From Polyangiaceae bacterium UTPRO1 (lineage in GTDB: Bacteria; Desulfobacterota; Binatia; UTPRO1), in the NCBI GenBank assembly GCA_002050235.1, contig MWST01000039.1, positions 1 to 44,456 of the forward strand: 44,456 nt of DNA. The letters are read 5' to 3'. Made by a program: the position numbers and the translations under genes. Positions 36,648 to 44,456 of the stretch are shown piece after piece. The notes under the pieces are model-generated. The model saw only the letters and a program-made list of their open reading frames with translations, did not search any database and was not told the origin of the DNA. The stretch's first letter is position 1; every line of letters begins with the position of its first letter.

Positions 36648-37627
36648 CGTCGGCGCGGGGTCTTCGCCGGCTTCGCGGTCTGCCGCGTCTTGGCCCCGAG
36701 CTTGCGGGTCGTGGCACGCATCGGTGTCCGCGCCGCGACCGGGGCCGGCGGCGGCGCGCCGGCGCCTGCGGGGGCCCGGCGGTCACGGATGCGCAGCAGC
36801 TCGTTGATCGTGAGGTCGATGTCTTCGTCGCGGATCATCGGCGCCACGATGCGCCGGCGGCGAACGGCCGCCCTACTCACCTCGGCCGCGATCATGTCGG
36901 CCTCGTAGTACGCCGCGCGTGCCAGCATCTCGCCCGCCGGACCTAGGATCTCGCTGCCGCCCCAGAAGCCGATGCCGTCCTCGAAGCCGACGCGATTGGC
37001 GTAGATTAGGTGCACGCCGTACGACTCTGCCGTCACCCTGTTGGCCCGCTGCCAATAGGCGGCGTTCTCGGGCAGCACCTCGCGCCCGAGCCCGGCAATC
37101 GGGCTCGCCGACGGCACGATCAATGTCAGTGCACCGTCCAGCGCCGCGACGTACGCCGCCGACGGGTGCCAGAGGTCCTCGCAAAGCAGCATCGCGGCGC
37201 GTCCGAAGCGGCTCTCGAAGGCGCGGATCCGATCGCCGCGGGCCAGGTCGCGAAGCTCGTCGAAGAGGCCGTACGTAGGCAAGTACACCTTGCGGTGCAC
37301 GTGCACGAGCTCGCCGCCGTCAAAGAACATGGCGGCATTGTAGAAGCGGCACTCGGGCCGCTCCTCGACTGCGCCGGCCACGAAGGCCACCGTCTCACGG
37401 CTGAGCTCGCGCAGGCGCCGCAGCACCTGCGACTCGCGATCGAGCGCTACCGCCGGCACCAGGTCCTTCAGGAAATAACCGGTGAGCGAGAGCTCCGGGA
37501 ACACCAGCAGGTCGATGCCTCGGGCTTTCGCCTCGCGGAGCTCGCGTTCGTAGATCGCGAGGTTGGCCTCGACGTCGCCGAGCCGGCAGTCGACCTGGGC
37601 GACGCCGACGGTGAAGGTCGTGGCCAT
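36644..37627 (-). CDS. Nitrilase-family amidohydrolase, likely glutaminase partner of NadE
   Basis: 327 residues. The catalytic triad of the nitrilase superfamily is Glu45 ([16 protein letters not shown]), Lys113 ([14 protein letters not shown]) and Cys149 ([11 protein letters not shown]). PELSLTGY and [13 protein letters not shown] are characteristic of the glutaminase domain of glutamine-dependent NAD synthetase. It would release ammonia from glutamine for the coupled NadE. The last 45 residues are an Ala/Pro then Arg/Lys-rich tail ([17 protein letters not shown]), absent from most homologues, perhaps disordered. Divergent from the acyltransferase gene with a 66-base gap. Confidence 0.9.
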   Translation of the reverse strand: MATTFTVGVAQVDCRLGDVEANLAIYERELREAKARGIDLLVFPELSLTGYFLKDLVPAVALDRESQVLRRLRELSRETVAFVAGAVEERPECRFYNAAMFFDGGELVHVHRKVYLPTYGLFDELRDLARGDRIRAFESRFGRAAMLLCEDLWHPSAAYVAALDGALTLIVPSASPIAGLGREVLPENAAYWQRANRVTAESYGVHLIYANRVGFEDGIGFWGGSEILGPAGEMLARAAYYEADMIAAEVSRAAVRRRRIVAPMIRDEDIDLTINELLRIRDRRAPAGAGAPPPAPVAARTPMRATTRKLGAKTRQTAKPAKTPRRR

Positions 37628-37693
37628 GCGCCGGCGATTGTCACGTAGGGATCGGCGAAAGACAAGGCGACGGCGGTGCGCTAGAGAGCGCCC

Positions 37694-38623
37694 GTGAGCG
37701 CGTCTTCCGATCGCCATGGCAGCGACGGCGCATCCGCCGAGGCGGCGCGCGCGGACGCTGCCCGCGCTCCGGCGCGTTCGCGGCGGCCGCCGCGGATCGC
37801 CAAGCGGGTCCGGCGCCGGCTCGCCGCATACGCCATCGCCCTCGCGGCGGTCGTGCTGCCCCGGCTCTACGTCGCCTACATGTGGCTCGTGCGCATCACT
37901 TCGCGAGAGGACGATCGCACCCTCCGGGAGCAGATCTTCGGCGCCCTCGAGCGCCACGACCGGGTCGTCGGCGTCCTCTGGCACGAGGAGGTCTTCAGCG
38001 TCGCCTACAACTACCGCCACTACCGGCCGCACACTCTCGCCAGCGTCAGCGACTTCGGCAGGGTCATCACCGCGATGCTGCAACGCTGCAACTTCGTCGT
38101 CTTCCGCGGCGGCTCCGGATCGAAGTCGCGGCGGCGCGACGTGCTCGGGGACATGATCGCGCACATGCAGACCTCGCCGCGAGTGATCTACGGACTCACC
38201 GTCGACGGGTCGCAGGGACCCGCCTACCATTTGAAGCCGGGCGCCGTGCTCATTGCCCGCGCCTGCCGGGCGCCGATCGTGGTCGTCCGCACGTACTACA
38301 AGCGCGGCATCGCGCTGCACACCTGGGATCGCACCCAGATCCCCCTACCCTGCAATCGCCGCTTGACGCTCGCCGCCGGCCCCTACTGGATCAGGCCCGA
38401 TGCCGACGATGTCGAGGTCGAGCGCTTCCGGCGGCACATCGAGAACGAGATGCTGGAGGTGACGGCGCGGGTGGCGCGCGAGCTCCTCGGCGACCCGGGA
38501 CCCTACCGCGGCTTCCCTCCCGGGTGGACGCCGCGGTGGACGCCGGAGCAGCTCGGCACCGCCTACGGTCCCCACGATCTCCGGCCCGACGATCCGCCCC
38601 CGTGGGCCAGCCGCAAACTCTGA
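37694..38623 (+). CDS. DUF374-like lysophospholipid acyltransferase-family protein
   Basis: 309 residues from a GTG. Residues 1-35 are a low-complexity Ala/Arg leader; a hydrophobic helix follows (YAIALAAVVLPRLYVAYMWL). The core is that of the DUF374/LPLAT branch: VVGVLWHEEVFS (place of the HxxxxD acyltransferase motif), FGRVITAMLQRCNFVVFRGGSGSKSRR, YGLTVDGSQGPAYHLKPGAVLIARACRAPIVVV. Members act on lipids at the inner membrane, often near LPS or lipid A genes. Whether the WHEEVF site is catalytically equivalent to HxxxxD is uncertain. The tail is Pro/Trp-rich. Confidence 0.75.
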   Translation: MSASSDRHGSDGASAEAARADAARAPARSRRPPRIAKRVRRRLAAYAIALAAVVLPRLYVAYMWLVRITSREDDRTLREQIFGALERHDRVVGVLWHEEVFSVAYNYRHYRPHTLASVSDFGRVITAMLQRCNFVVFRGGSGSKSRRRDVLGDMIAHMQTSPRVIYGLTVDGSQGPAYHLKPGAVLIARACRAPIVVVRTYYKRGIALHTWDRTQIPLPCNRRLTLAAGPYWIRPDADDVEVERFRRHIENEMLEVTARVARELLGDPGPYRGFPPGWTPRWTPEQLGTAYGPHDLRPDDPPPWASRKL

Positions 38624-38690
38624 GCGGCACCGGCCGCGTGTCGATCACGGCTTGCGCCTCGGAACCCAAGTCCTTTAAGACCTGGCGACG

Positions 38691-39254
38691 ATGACTTCTC
38701 GAGTCGCTGTCCGGATCGCCGTGCTCGCCGCCGTCGTCGGCGCCGTCTGGTACGTCACCGCGATCAACGCGGAGAACGCACGCCTGCGCGCGGCGACGTC
38801 GAGCGCTCCGGCCCCCGCTGTCGCCGCTCCTGTCGCCGCGGCTCCCGTAGCGGCGCGCTCGCTCAGCACCGAACAGCGTCAGGCGATGCTCGAGAAGCTC
38901 CAGAACGAGCCGGGCCGTCCCGTCTGGTTCGCGACCGTTGCCAACAACCCCGAAGCCGCCGCCTATCAGAAGCAGCTCCGGAGCGTCTTCGAGACTGCCG
39001 GGTGGAAGATCGAAGGCGACAGCAGCGTCCGCTTCCCGATGAAGCCCGGCGTCTTCGTGTTCGCCGCCGACGAAGAGCCGCCCGACTATCTCGCGAGCGT
39101 AAACGACGCCTTTGCAGCTGCCGGTATCGTCATCACTTCGGGCCGCGGCTATCGCGAGTTCGTGCGCGCCAAGAAGGAAGAGAACCCGGCTTGGGTCGGA
39201 ATCGAGCTCGGGCCCGAGGACGTCTACGTGATCGTGATCGGCCGCGCCGGCTGA
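38691..39254 (+). CDS. Membrane-anchored protein, unknown family
   Basis: 187 residues. One N-terminal helix (VAVRIAVLAAVVGAVWYVTAI), then an Ala/Pro/Val-rich linker (about 35-55), then a compact alpha/beta domain of about 130 residues starting STEQRQAMLEKL and containing PVWFATVANNPEAAAYQKQL, GWKIEGDSSVRFPMKPGVFVF and WVGIELGPEDVYVIVIGR. The domain has strand-helix alternation but no motif I can name. A possible promoter (TTGCGC at 38652, TTTAAG at 38674) leaves a very short leader. Function unknown; no signs of transfer. Confidence 0.8.
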   Translation: MTSRVAVRIAVLAAVVGAVWYVTAINAENARLRAATSSAPAPAVAAPVAAAPVAARSLSTEQRQAMLEKLQNEPGRPVWFATVANNPEAAAYQKQLRSVFETAGWKIEGDSSVRFPMKPGVFVFAADEEPPDYLASVNDAFAAAGIVITSGRGYREFVRAKKEENPAWVGIELGPEDVYVIVIGRAG

Positions 39255-39277
39255 CGTTTCTGCGGTGCGTCACCGGC
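39246..39277. terminator. Hairpin at convergent stops
   Basis: GCCGG (39246-39250) and TGACG (39252-39256) pair with CGTCA (39268-39272) and CCGGC (39273-39277), with one bulged base. The plus-strand stop and the minus-strand stop form part of the stem, as in the palindrome at 33115-33148. Confidence 0.5.
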
Positions 39278-42200
39278 ACCTGATCGTACCCGGTGGAGCC
39301 GTGAATACGCACGTCGGGCGAGTCGGGCCCGGGAAGACGACATCGCCGCACTGATTGGTCATCGCGTAAGGCGGGTCGAGGACGAGCGTGGCAGCGAGCG
39401 GGAGGGCACCCGGCAGCGGAAAGCTGCCGCCGACCGCCGACAGGTTGAACCGCACCCGACCCGGGATCTTCAGGTCCCGCTTCAGGAGCACTTTGTCGAT
39501 ACCGGCGAGCGCGGGGATCGTGCTGCCCTTGTTCTTGTAGGCGAACGTGGTCTTCGCACCGTTCGTCTTCCACCCCGCTGCGGCAGCCTGGTCGTAGAGG
39601 CCGGCGGGTACGGTCGCGTCGACGATCACCCGATCGTCGGCGTCGGTGATGATGAGACGAAGGCCGACCGCCGACGGATCGATGGTGTTCGAGGGTACGG
39701 TCATCTCGCCCGAGAGCTTGAAACGGTCGTCGCCGAGCGGCGGACCCATGTTGCGCATGGCGAGCTTCGCCTTCACGGCCTTGACGCCGTTGCCGTTCGT
39801 GCACGGATCACAAGCGTCGCCGAGGCCGTCGCCATCGGTGTCGGTCTGAGAGGGATCCGCGTGCTCCGGACAGCTGTCATCGAGGTCGCAGATTCCGTCG
39901 CCGTCGCCGTCGGGCCGGCCGCTGTCGGCGGGACAATCGCTGCCGACACCGGAACAGTGCTCGGCCAAATCGCAGGTTCCGGTGCTCGGCCGGCACTCGA
40001 CGGCGGACGATAGATAGCCGTCGGCGGGACAGCTCGCTGACGTGCCGGTGCATTTTTCAACGGCGTCGCATACACCGGCGGCAGGGCGGCACTCGACCGT
40101 GCTCGGAGCGAATCCGTCGCTCGGGCACGCGGCCGAGCTGCCGGTGCACTGCTCGGCGACGTCGCATACGGAGACCGCCTGCCGACATACCGTCGCAGCC
40201 GACGCGAACCCGTCCGGCGGACACATGGTCGTCGCTCCGTCGCACAGCTCGGCGACGTCGCAGATCCCACTCGCCGGACGACAGACCGTGGCCGCGGCCG
40301 CGACGACGTCGGCCGGGCAATCTCCCGACGTTCCCGTACAGGTCTCGGCGACGTCGCACACGCCCGCAGCCGGCCTGCAGACCGTCGACGGCGGTGCGAA
40401 GCCGTCCGCCGGGCATGCGGATCCGGCGCCGGTGCAACGTTCGGCGACGTCGCAGACGGTCATCGCCGGACGGCACGTGCGCGTGTTGGCGGCAAAGAGG
40501 TCGGCGGGGCAGCCGGGGCCGACGCCGGTGCACGTCTCCGCCAGGTCGCAGACGCCCGCTGCCGGCCGGCACACGACGCTCGCCGACGCGAACCCGTCGG
40601 GCGGACACGCCGCGCTCGCACCGGTGCAGCTCTCGGTCACGTCGCAGGCGTCGACGGCGAGGCGGCACGGCGTTCCCGTCGGCATCAGTTGGTCGCCTGG
40701 GCAGGCGTCGGCGACCCCGTCGCAGATCTCGACGGCGTCGCAGAGGTCGACGGCATTGCGACAGGGCGCCGTAGACTTGGCATCGGCCGGACAGCCGGCC
40801 GACACGCCGTCGCAGATCTCTTCGAGGTCGCAGGCGCCCGCTGCCGCGCGGCAGACCGTGCCGGCGTCGGCGATGACGTCGCCGGGGCACGCCGCGCTCG
40901 CCCCGGTGCACAGCTCGGCCCGGTCGCAGCCGCCCGCCGCCGGGCGGCAGACCGTCGACGCCGACGCAAAGCCGTCTGCCGGACAGGCTCCCGACGCGCC
41001 CGTACAGGTCTCGTCGACGTCGCAAGGCCCGGCCGCCGTCCGGCACGTCGTTCCCGTCGCCACGAGCTGACAGGACGAACTGCAGCACGAGCTAGCGCTG
41101 CCATTGGCGCCCCCCTGGTCGCACTGCTCGCCGAGCTCGACCGCGCCGTTCCCGCAGACGCTGGTCTTGTCGATGATGAAGGTGTCGAAGACGGTGCGGT
41201 TGTTGTCGATCGCCTTCATCGTCATGATCGAATCGTTGGCGATTCGCACCTCGGCGTGCTGGTACTTCGCGAAGCTGCAGTACTGGCCGTTCGTGCCGTT
41301 CGCACAGTCGGTAGCAAGCCACGGACAGTACTCCTTTGGGTGCGTGAGGCCGACTCCGTAGGGACCGCCGCCGTCGACCGAGCAGGCGCCGTCGAGGCCG
41401 GCACCGCCGCCGCCGGTCATGACGTAGTACGTGCGCCTACCGTCGGGGCCGCTGCCGCCGCCGACCACGTAGTCGTCGACGGCCCGTGAGCGCTCGTAGA
41501 CGTGGTCGTGGCCGAGGAACACGATGTCGACGCCGTATTGCTCGAAGATCGGTCCCCATGTGGCGCGGACGTTGTGGTCGCTACCCAGCGACGCCAAGCC
41601 GGTCGCGCACGAATAGGGCGTGTGGTGCAAGAAAACGAACTTCCATTTACGAGCCGTGCTGGCGAGGTCGTTGGCGAGCCACGCGGTCTGGGTGGCGTTC
41701 ACGCCCGGAGGATTCGAATCGAGCACCACGAAGTGGGCGTTGCCGTCGTCGAACGAGAAATAGCGCTCCTCCTGCCCCGCAGGTGCGTTCCGCGGCAGCG
41801 CGTGCATCTTGATCTCGACCGAGCTCGCCCAGTTCGCAGCGCCGACACCGTTCAGGTCGTGGTTGCCGAGCGTCGGCATGAAGACGGCGCGGCGCAGGAT
41901 GCCGTTCCTGAACTGAGAGATGAAGGCGTTGTTGTCCCAGTCGGACTGGGTGCCGTTGGTATAAGCATTGTCCCCGACGGTGAACAGCAGCGGCGGGTCG
42001 TCGGCATCGAGGTTGTTGCCGATCTGCCCCTGGACGCTCGTGCCCTGCCCCCAATCGCCGATCACCGTGAAGTATAGCTCGCTCGCATCCGCCGGCGCTT
42101 TGAAAGTTCGGAAGTAGGTGGTGGCCAGCACCGGCGTGCCGTTCGTGAGGAGCCGGTAGTAGTAGCGCGTGCCGGGCTGGAGGCCGGTTAGCGCTACCGT

Positions 42201-42452
42201 GTGACAGGTCCCGGCGGCCCCGATCTCGCAGCTCGCCGCCGGCGGTACGCTCGCCGACGCCCCCAGCGAGGGAGTGGTGCCGTACTCGACGGTGCTGTCG
42301 CCGGCGATGTCCGTCCACCAGACGATGGTCATGGTGGTCGCAAGCGCCGCCGGATTCTGAATGAGAGGCCCGCGCGTCAGGACTTGCGCCGTGGCGGGAA
42401 CGGCCACCACTGCCGAGAGTACGCACACGGTCAGCGTTCGGATCACTCGCAC
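39270..42452 (-). CDS. Exported purple-acid-phosphatase-like metallophosphoesterase with 12 disintegrin-like repeats
   Basis: 1060 residues from a GTG at 42450-42452, which directly precedes a Sec signal (VIRTLTVCVLSAVVAVPATAQ-type). Order: a fibronectin III-like N-domain (about 25-120, GLQPGTRYYYRL); a metallophosphoesterase domain with GDWG (132), GDNAY (160), GNHD (196), LHHTP (275) and GHDHVYER (314), the last form being that of purple acid phosphatases; one CGNG-type repeat (about 433-461); twelve tandem cysteine repeats of about 32 residues (470-850); two DxDxDGxxD calcium-binding (thrombospondin type 3-like) stretches; and a C-terminal domain (about 900-1060) with FAYKNKGS. A secreted or surface phosphatase or nuclease-type hydrolase is likely; the substrate is unknown. 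Adjacent to a second array protein. Confidence 0.9.
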   Translation of the reverse strand: MRVIRTLTVCVLSAVVAVPATAQVLTRGPLIQNPAALATTMTIVWWTDIAGDSTVEYGTTPSLGASASVPPAASCEIGAAGTCHTVALTGLQPGTRYYYRLLTNGTPVLATTYFRTFKAPADASELYFTVIGDWGQGTSVQGQIGNNLDADDPPLLFTVGDNAYTNGTQSDWDNNAFISQFRNGILRRAVFMPTLGNHDLNGVGAANWASSVEIKMHALPRNAPAGQEERYFSFDDGNAHFVVLDSNPPGVNATQTAWLANDLASTARKWKFVFLHHTPYSCATGLASLGSDHNVRATWGPIFEQYGVDIVFLGHDHVYERSRAVDDYVVGGGSGPDGRRTYYVMTGGGGAGLDGACSVDGGGPYGVGLTHPKEYCPWLATDCANGTNGQYCSFAKYQHAEVRIANDSIMTMKAIDNNRTVFDTFIIDKTSVCGNGAVELGEQCDQGGANGSASSCCSSSCQLVATGTTCRTAAGPCDVDETCTGASGACPADGFASASTVCRPAAGGCDRAELCTGASAACPGDVIADAGTVCRAAAGACDLEEICDGVSAGCPADAKSTAPCRNAVDLCDAVEICDGVADACPGDQLMPTGTPCRLAVDACDVTESCTGASAACPPDGFASASVVCRPAAGVCDLAETCTGVGPGCPADLFAANTRTCRPAMTVCDVAERCTGAGSACPADGFAPPSTVCRPAAGVCDVAETCTGTSGDCPADVVAAAATVCRPASGICDVAELCDGATTMCPPDGFASAATVCRQAVSVCDVAEQCTGSSAACPSDGFAPSTVECRPAAGVCDAVEKCTGTSASCPADGYLSSAVECRPSTGTCDLAEHCSGVGSDCPADSGRPDGDGDGICDLDDSCPEHADPSQTDTDGDGLGDACDPCTNGNGVKAVKAKLAMRNMGPPLGDDRFKLSGEMTVPSNTIDPSAVGLRLIITDADDRVIVDATVPAGLYDQAAAAGWKTNGAKTTFAYKNKGSTIPALAGIDKVLLKRDLKIPGRVRFNLSAVGGSFPLPGALPLAATLVLDPPYAMTNQCGDVVFPGPTRPTCVFTAPPGTIRCR
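39921..41045 (-). repeat. Disintegrin-like tandem array (12 units of about 96 bases)
   Basis: Twelve units, consensus CRPAAGVCDVAETCTG then xSxxCPADGF, each with four Cys at spacing C-x6-C-x5-C-x6-C and 11 residues (occasionally 10) to the next unit. Nucleotide identity between units is partial, so the array is old or under selection for protein sequence rather than a fresh duplication. Confidence 0.9.
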
Positions 42453-42589
42453 GGACTTCCCGCCCTGCGCACCGCTCTTCACCCGATCGCCAGTCCCGCC
42501 GTCGACGCCGGCCGTTCTACGTCGCTCGCCGACGACGGCGGATCTCCCGGCGCGCAAACCGCCCTCGGAGCCGCTAGCCTTCCGAGCTT

Positions 42590-42606
42590 CGCTCGCGGCG
42601 CGAGCG
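42590..42606 (-). terminator. Weak hairpin downstream of the partial array gene
   Basis: CGCTCGC-GGC-GCGAGCG: a 7-base-pair stem with a 3-base loop, 50 bases past the stop of the upstream minus-strand gene. No T-run follows. It lies in the 204-base gap (42453-42656) between the two array genes, where I see nothing else beyond the space for a promoter. Confidence 0.3.
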
Positions 42607-42656
42607 CCCTCGCCACCGACCTTCGTCGACGGCAGTACGCTCGCGCCGCGGCTCGA

Positions 42657-44456
42657 TCACGGGACCGGGAGGAAGGTGGCCTTGTTGGAGAGCTTCCAGC
42701 CCTTGTCGCCCTGCTTGGTCCAGAGCCCGCGGATCGCCCACTCGTCGCTGCCGACGTAGACGTGCGTCCGCATGTCGGAGACCGCGCCCGACATCTCACC
42801 GTACGCCTTGATCAGCAGCACGTAATGTCCGGGCCCCGCCTTGGTTTTCAGCTGATAGATGCCGCCCGCCGCTCGGGCGCCACGGTTCTTGTAGCGCGTC
42901 GACTTGGCACCCTGGACTTCGATCGAGCCCCGCACCAGCGAGGCCCGGTAGATGACGGCGCCGCTGCTGTCCCGGAGCTCGATCACGAAGTGATTGTCGA
43001 TGAAGTCCACGGGCACGTCGGAGATCAACCGACCGTGGAAAGTGAAGGCGTCGGGCATCTCGTGCGCCCCGAACTTGATCTTGGCCGGGTCGGCGCAAAT
43101 CGGCTCGCTGCAGTTGTTGAGGCAGCTGTCGAGCGGCTTCTGCGGCTTGTCGGTCCGGCAGCCGCTGATCAGGTTCCCGTCGTCGCAGGTTTCGCTGTTG
43201 TTTGCTTGGATGACGCCGTCGCCGCACCGCGTGCAGTCGAGGCGGCAGTTCGGCTGCCCGTTGGCGCCAATGGAGAGGTCGGGCGGATCACAGGTCTCAC
43301 CGTCTGCCGAATCGACCACGAAGTTGCCGCAGTTCGCACCGATGCAGATGCCGTTGTTCGTGTATACGCAGAGGAAGCCTCCCGCTTGCGAGTCGCAGGC
43401 GTCATCGGTGCAGGGATTGACGTCGTCGCAGTCCACGGGATTGGATCCGACGCACGTGCCGGAGCCGTCGCATTCGTCGGTCTGCGAGCAATAGTCGCCG
43501 TCGTCGCACGTCGTGCCGGCGCTCACGAAGCCGTCGGCCGGGCAATCTTTCCCGGCGCCGTCGCAGGTCTCTCGCAGATCGCAGTCGCCGGCGGCGGGGC
43601 GACATACTGTGGTCGCGGGCTCGACGGCGTCGGCCGGACAAGCGACACCGGCCCCCGTGCAGTTCTCGGCCGTGTCGCAGACGCCGCTCGCGGGCCGACA
43701 GACGACCGCGCTGCTTTCGAAGCCGTCGGCCGGACAATTAGGCCCCGTACCCGTACACTGTTCGGCCACGTCGCAGACGCCGGCGACCGGGCGGCAGGTG
43801 ACCGAGCCGTCGGCGAAGGTATCGCTGGGACAGTCGACGCTGCTGCCGTCGCAGCTCTCGGCGACGTCGCAGACGCCGGCGACCGGACGGCACTCGGTGG
43901 TCGTCGGGGCGACCGCATCGGCCGGACACGCCGCGTCGTTCCCGGTGCAGTTCTCGGCGACGTCGCAGACGCCGGCTTCGGGCCGGCACACGGTCGTAGC
44001 CGCGGCCAAGGCATCGGTCGGACAGTTGTCGGATACGCCGTCGCAACTCTCGGCGACGTCGCAGACATCGGCCGCCGGACGGCAGACCGCCGTGCTCTTA
44101 CCGTCGGCGGGGCACGCTGCCGACGACCCCGTGCAATTCTCGGCGACGTCGCAGACGCCGGCCGCCGTGCGGCACACCGTCGCGGCGCTCATGAAGCCGT
44201 CGCCCGGACACGCTGCGCTGGTCCCGGTGCAAGTCTCCGCGAGGTCGCAGACATCAGCCGCGGGGCGACAGACGGTCGCCGCACTCTGGAAGCCATCGGC
44301 CGGACAGTCGTTGCTGGCGCCGTCGCAGCTCTCGGCGACGTCGCAGACCCCGGCCGCCGCCCTGCAGACCGCTACGCTCTTGCCGTCGGCGGGACACGCC
44401 GGCGACGAGCCCGTACAGTTCTCGGCGATGTCGCAAACGCCCGCTGCCGCACGGCA
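42657..44456 (-). CDS. Cysteine-rich disintegrin-like repeat protein, 5' truncated
   Basis: The frame is open at the right edge; 599 residues are visible and the N-terminus lies beyond the window. Residues 1 to about 312 are ten disintegrin-like units (CRPxAGVCDVAExCTG, CPADG). Next come a CDDGDYC..TDECDGSGTCVG module, a CDDVNPCTDDACD module and a CGDGVIQ..ETCDDGN Myxococcus-type repeat (to about 440). The end (about 453-599) is a beta-rich domain with AKIKFGAHEMPDAFTFHGRL and RYKNRGARAAGG, clearly related to the end of the neighbouring phosphoesterase. No catalytic motif is visible in this part. Extracellular location is inferred from the disulfide-type cysteines and paralogy. Confidence 0.88.
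   Translation of the reverse strand, partial: CRAAAGVCDIAENCTGSSPACPADGKSVAVCRAAAGVCDVAESCDGASNDCPADGFQSAATVCRPAADVCDLAETCTGTSAACPGDGFMSAATVCRTAAGVCDVAENCTGSSAACPADGKSTAVCRPAADVCDVAESCDGVSDNCPTDALAAATTVCRPEAGVCDVAENCTGNDAACPADAVAPTTTECRPVAGVCDVAESCDGSSVDCPSDTFADGSVTCRPVAGVCDVAEQCTGTGPNCPADGFESSAVVCRPASGVCDTAENCTGAGVACPADAVEPATTVCRPAAGDCDLRETCDGAGKDCPADGFVSAGTTCDDGDYCSQTDECDGSGTCVGSNPVDCDDVNPCTDDACDSQAGGFLCVYTNNGICIGANCGNFVVDSADGETCDPPDLSIGANGQPNCRLDCTRCGDGVIQANNSETCDDGNLISGCRTDKPQKPLDSCLNNCSEPICADPAKIKFGAHEMPDAFTFHGRLISDVPVDFIDNHFVIELRDSSGAVIYRASLVRGSIEVQGAKSTRYKNRGARAAGGIYQLKTKAGPGHYVLLIKAYGEMSGAVSDMRTHVYVGSDEWAIRGLWTKQGDKGWKLSNKATFLPVP
43515..44456 (-). repeat. Disintegrin-like tandem array (10 or more units) with 282-base higher-order period
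   Basis: Units are 30-32 codons. The unit at the right edge (44370-44456) and the one at 44087-44174 are nearly identical and share the short variant ending CPADGKS(V/T)A; the distance, 282 bases, equals three units (32+32+30 codons). So a three-unit block seems to have been duplicated. The array continues beyond the window. Confidence 0.85.

Noticed and set aside
39270..42452. RGD-type integrin-binding tripeptide in the disintegrin-like units
   Set aside because: None of the twelve units has RGD, KGD or ECD at the loop position; it is VCD, ACD, GCD, ICD or similar.
39921..44456. Possible CRISPR or DNA-level minisatellite
   Set aside because: The units are coding, in frame, vary at synonymous sites and keep cysteines, and no constant repeat/variable spacer structure exists.

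Overview
High-GC (roughly 70%) bacterial chromosome segment of 44.5 kb with dense gene packing: no gene-free gap exceeds about 215 bases, and I see no rRNA, tRNA, CRISPR array, prophage or insertion sequence. Twin-arginine and Sec signals, lipoboxes, an outer-membrane TolC-like factor and an RND pump point to a Gram-negative. Large cysteine-rich exoproteins of the CGDG..DDGN type together with eukaryote-like extracellular modules suggest a delta-proteobacterial-type lineage (Myxococcota, Desulfobacterota or Binatota-like); the sequence alone cannot settle which.

Layout. Bases 1-3085: end of a hexapeptide acyltransferase and a secreted cysteine-rich protein. 3108-5989 (minus): two coupled M16 peptidase-family genes, one catalytic and one degenerate. 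6151-10211: a GST-like protein, then on the minus strand feoA-feoB and a 13-Cys copper-storage (Csp-type) protein. 10355-12376: DNA ligase ligA. 12418-20075: a divergent metal-efflux locus, a CusRS-type two-component system on minus and TolC/adaptor/RND pump on plus, with a CusR-like palindrome between them. 20192-22085: acyP, an MFS exporter, hspQ. 22300-24924: a MocR-type regulator coupled to a membrane protein, a tiny His-tailed protein and an AhpD/CMD-like protein. 25064-25657: an unrecognised secreted protein made of regularly spaced cysteine hairpins. 25872-27313 (minus): pdxS-pdxT, PLP synthase. 27502-28661: VOC protein and Sco1/SenC copper chaperone. 28767-31018 (minus): rsmI and a UbiB-family kinase. 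31168-37627: two GT39-like membrane glycosyltransferases, an SGNH hydrolase, and a split NAD synthetase (nitrilase subunit plus nadE). 37694-39254: a DUF374-like acyltransferase and an anchored protein of unknown family. 39270-44456 (minus): two neighbouring giant exoproteins carrying arrays of about 32-residue repeats.

Main points. (1) Those repeats match the eukaryotic ADAM / snake-venom disintegrin C-terminal subdomain in cysteine spacing (C-x6-C-x5-C-x6-C-x11-C) and in many other positions; one array is fused to a purple-acid-phosphatase-like enzyme. (2) The two array proteins, and probably the exoprotein at 584-3085, share another domain of about 150 residues marked by a YK(D/N)(K/R)xG core, a candidate undescribed surface or sorting domain. 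(3) The 25064-25657 product has three C-x10-C-x3-C-x10-C/x12-C units. (4) Copper handling recurs (Csp, CusRS-like efflux locus, Sco). (5) Nine gene pairs are joined by 4-base ATGA/GTGA overlaps, and several convergent pairs end in one shared palindrome that contains or abuts both stop codons.
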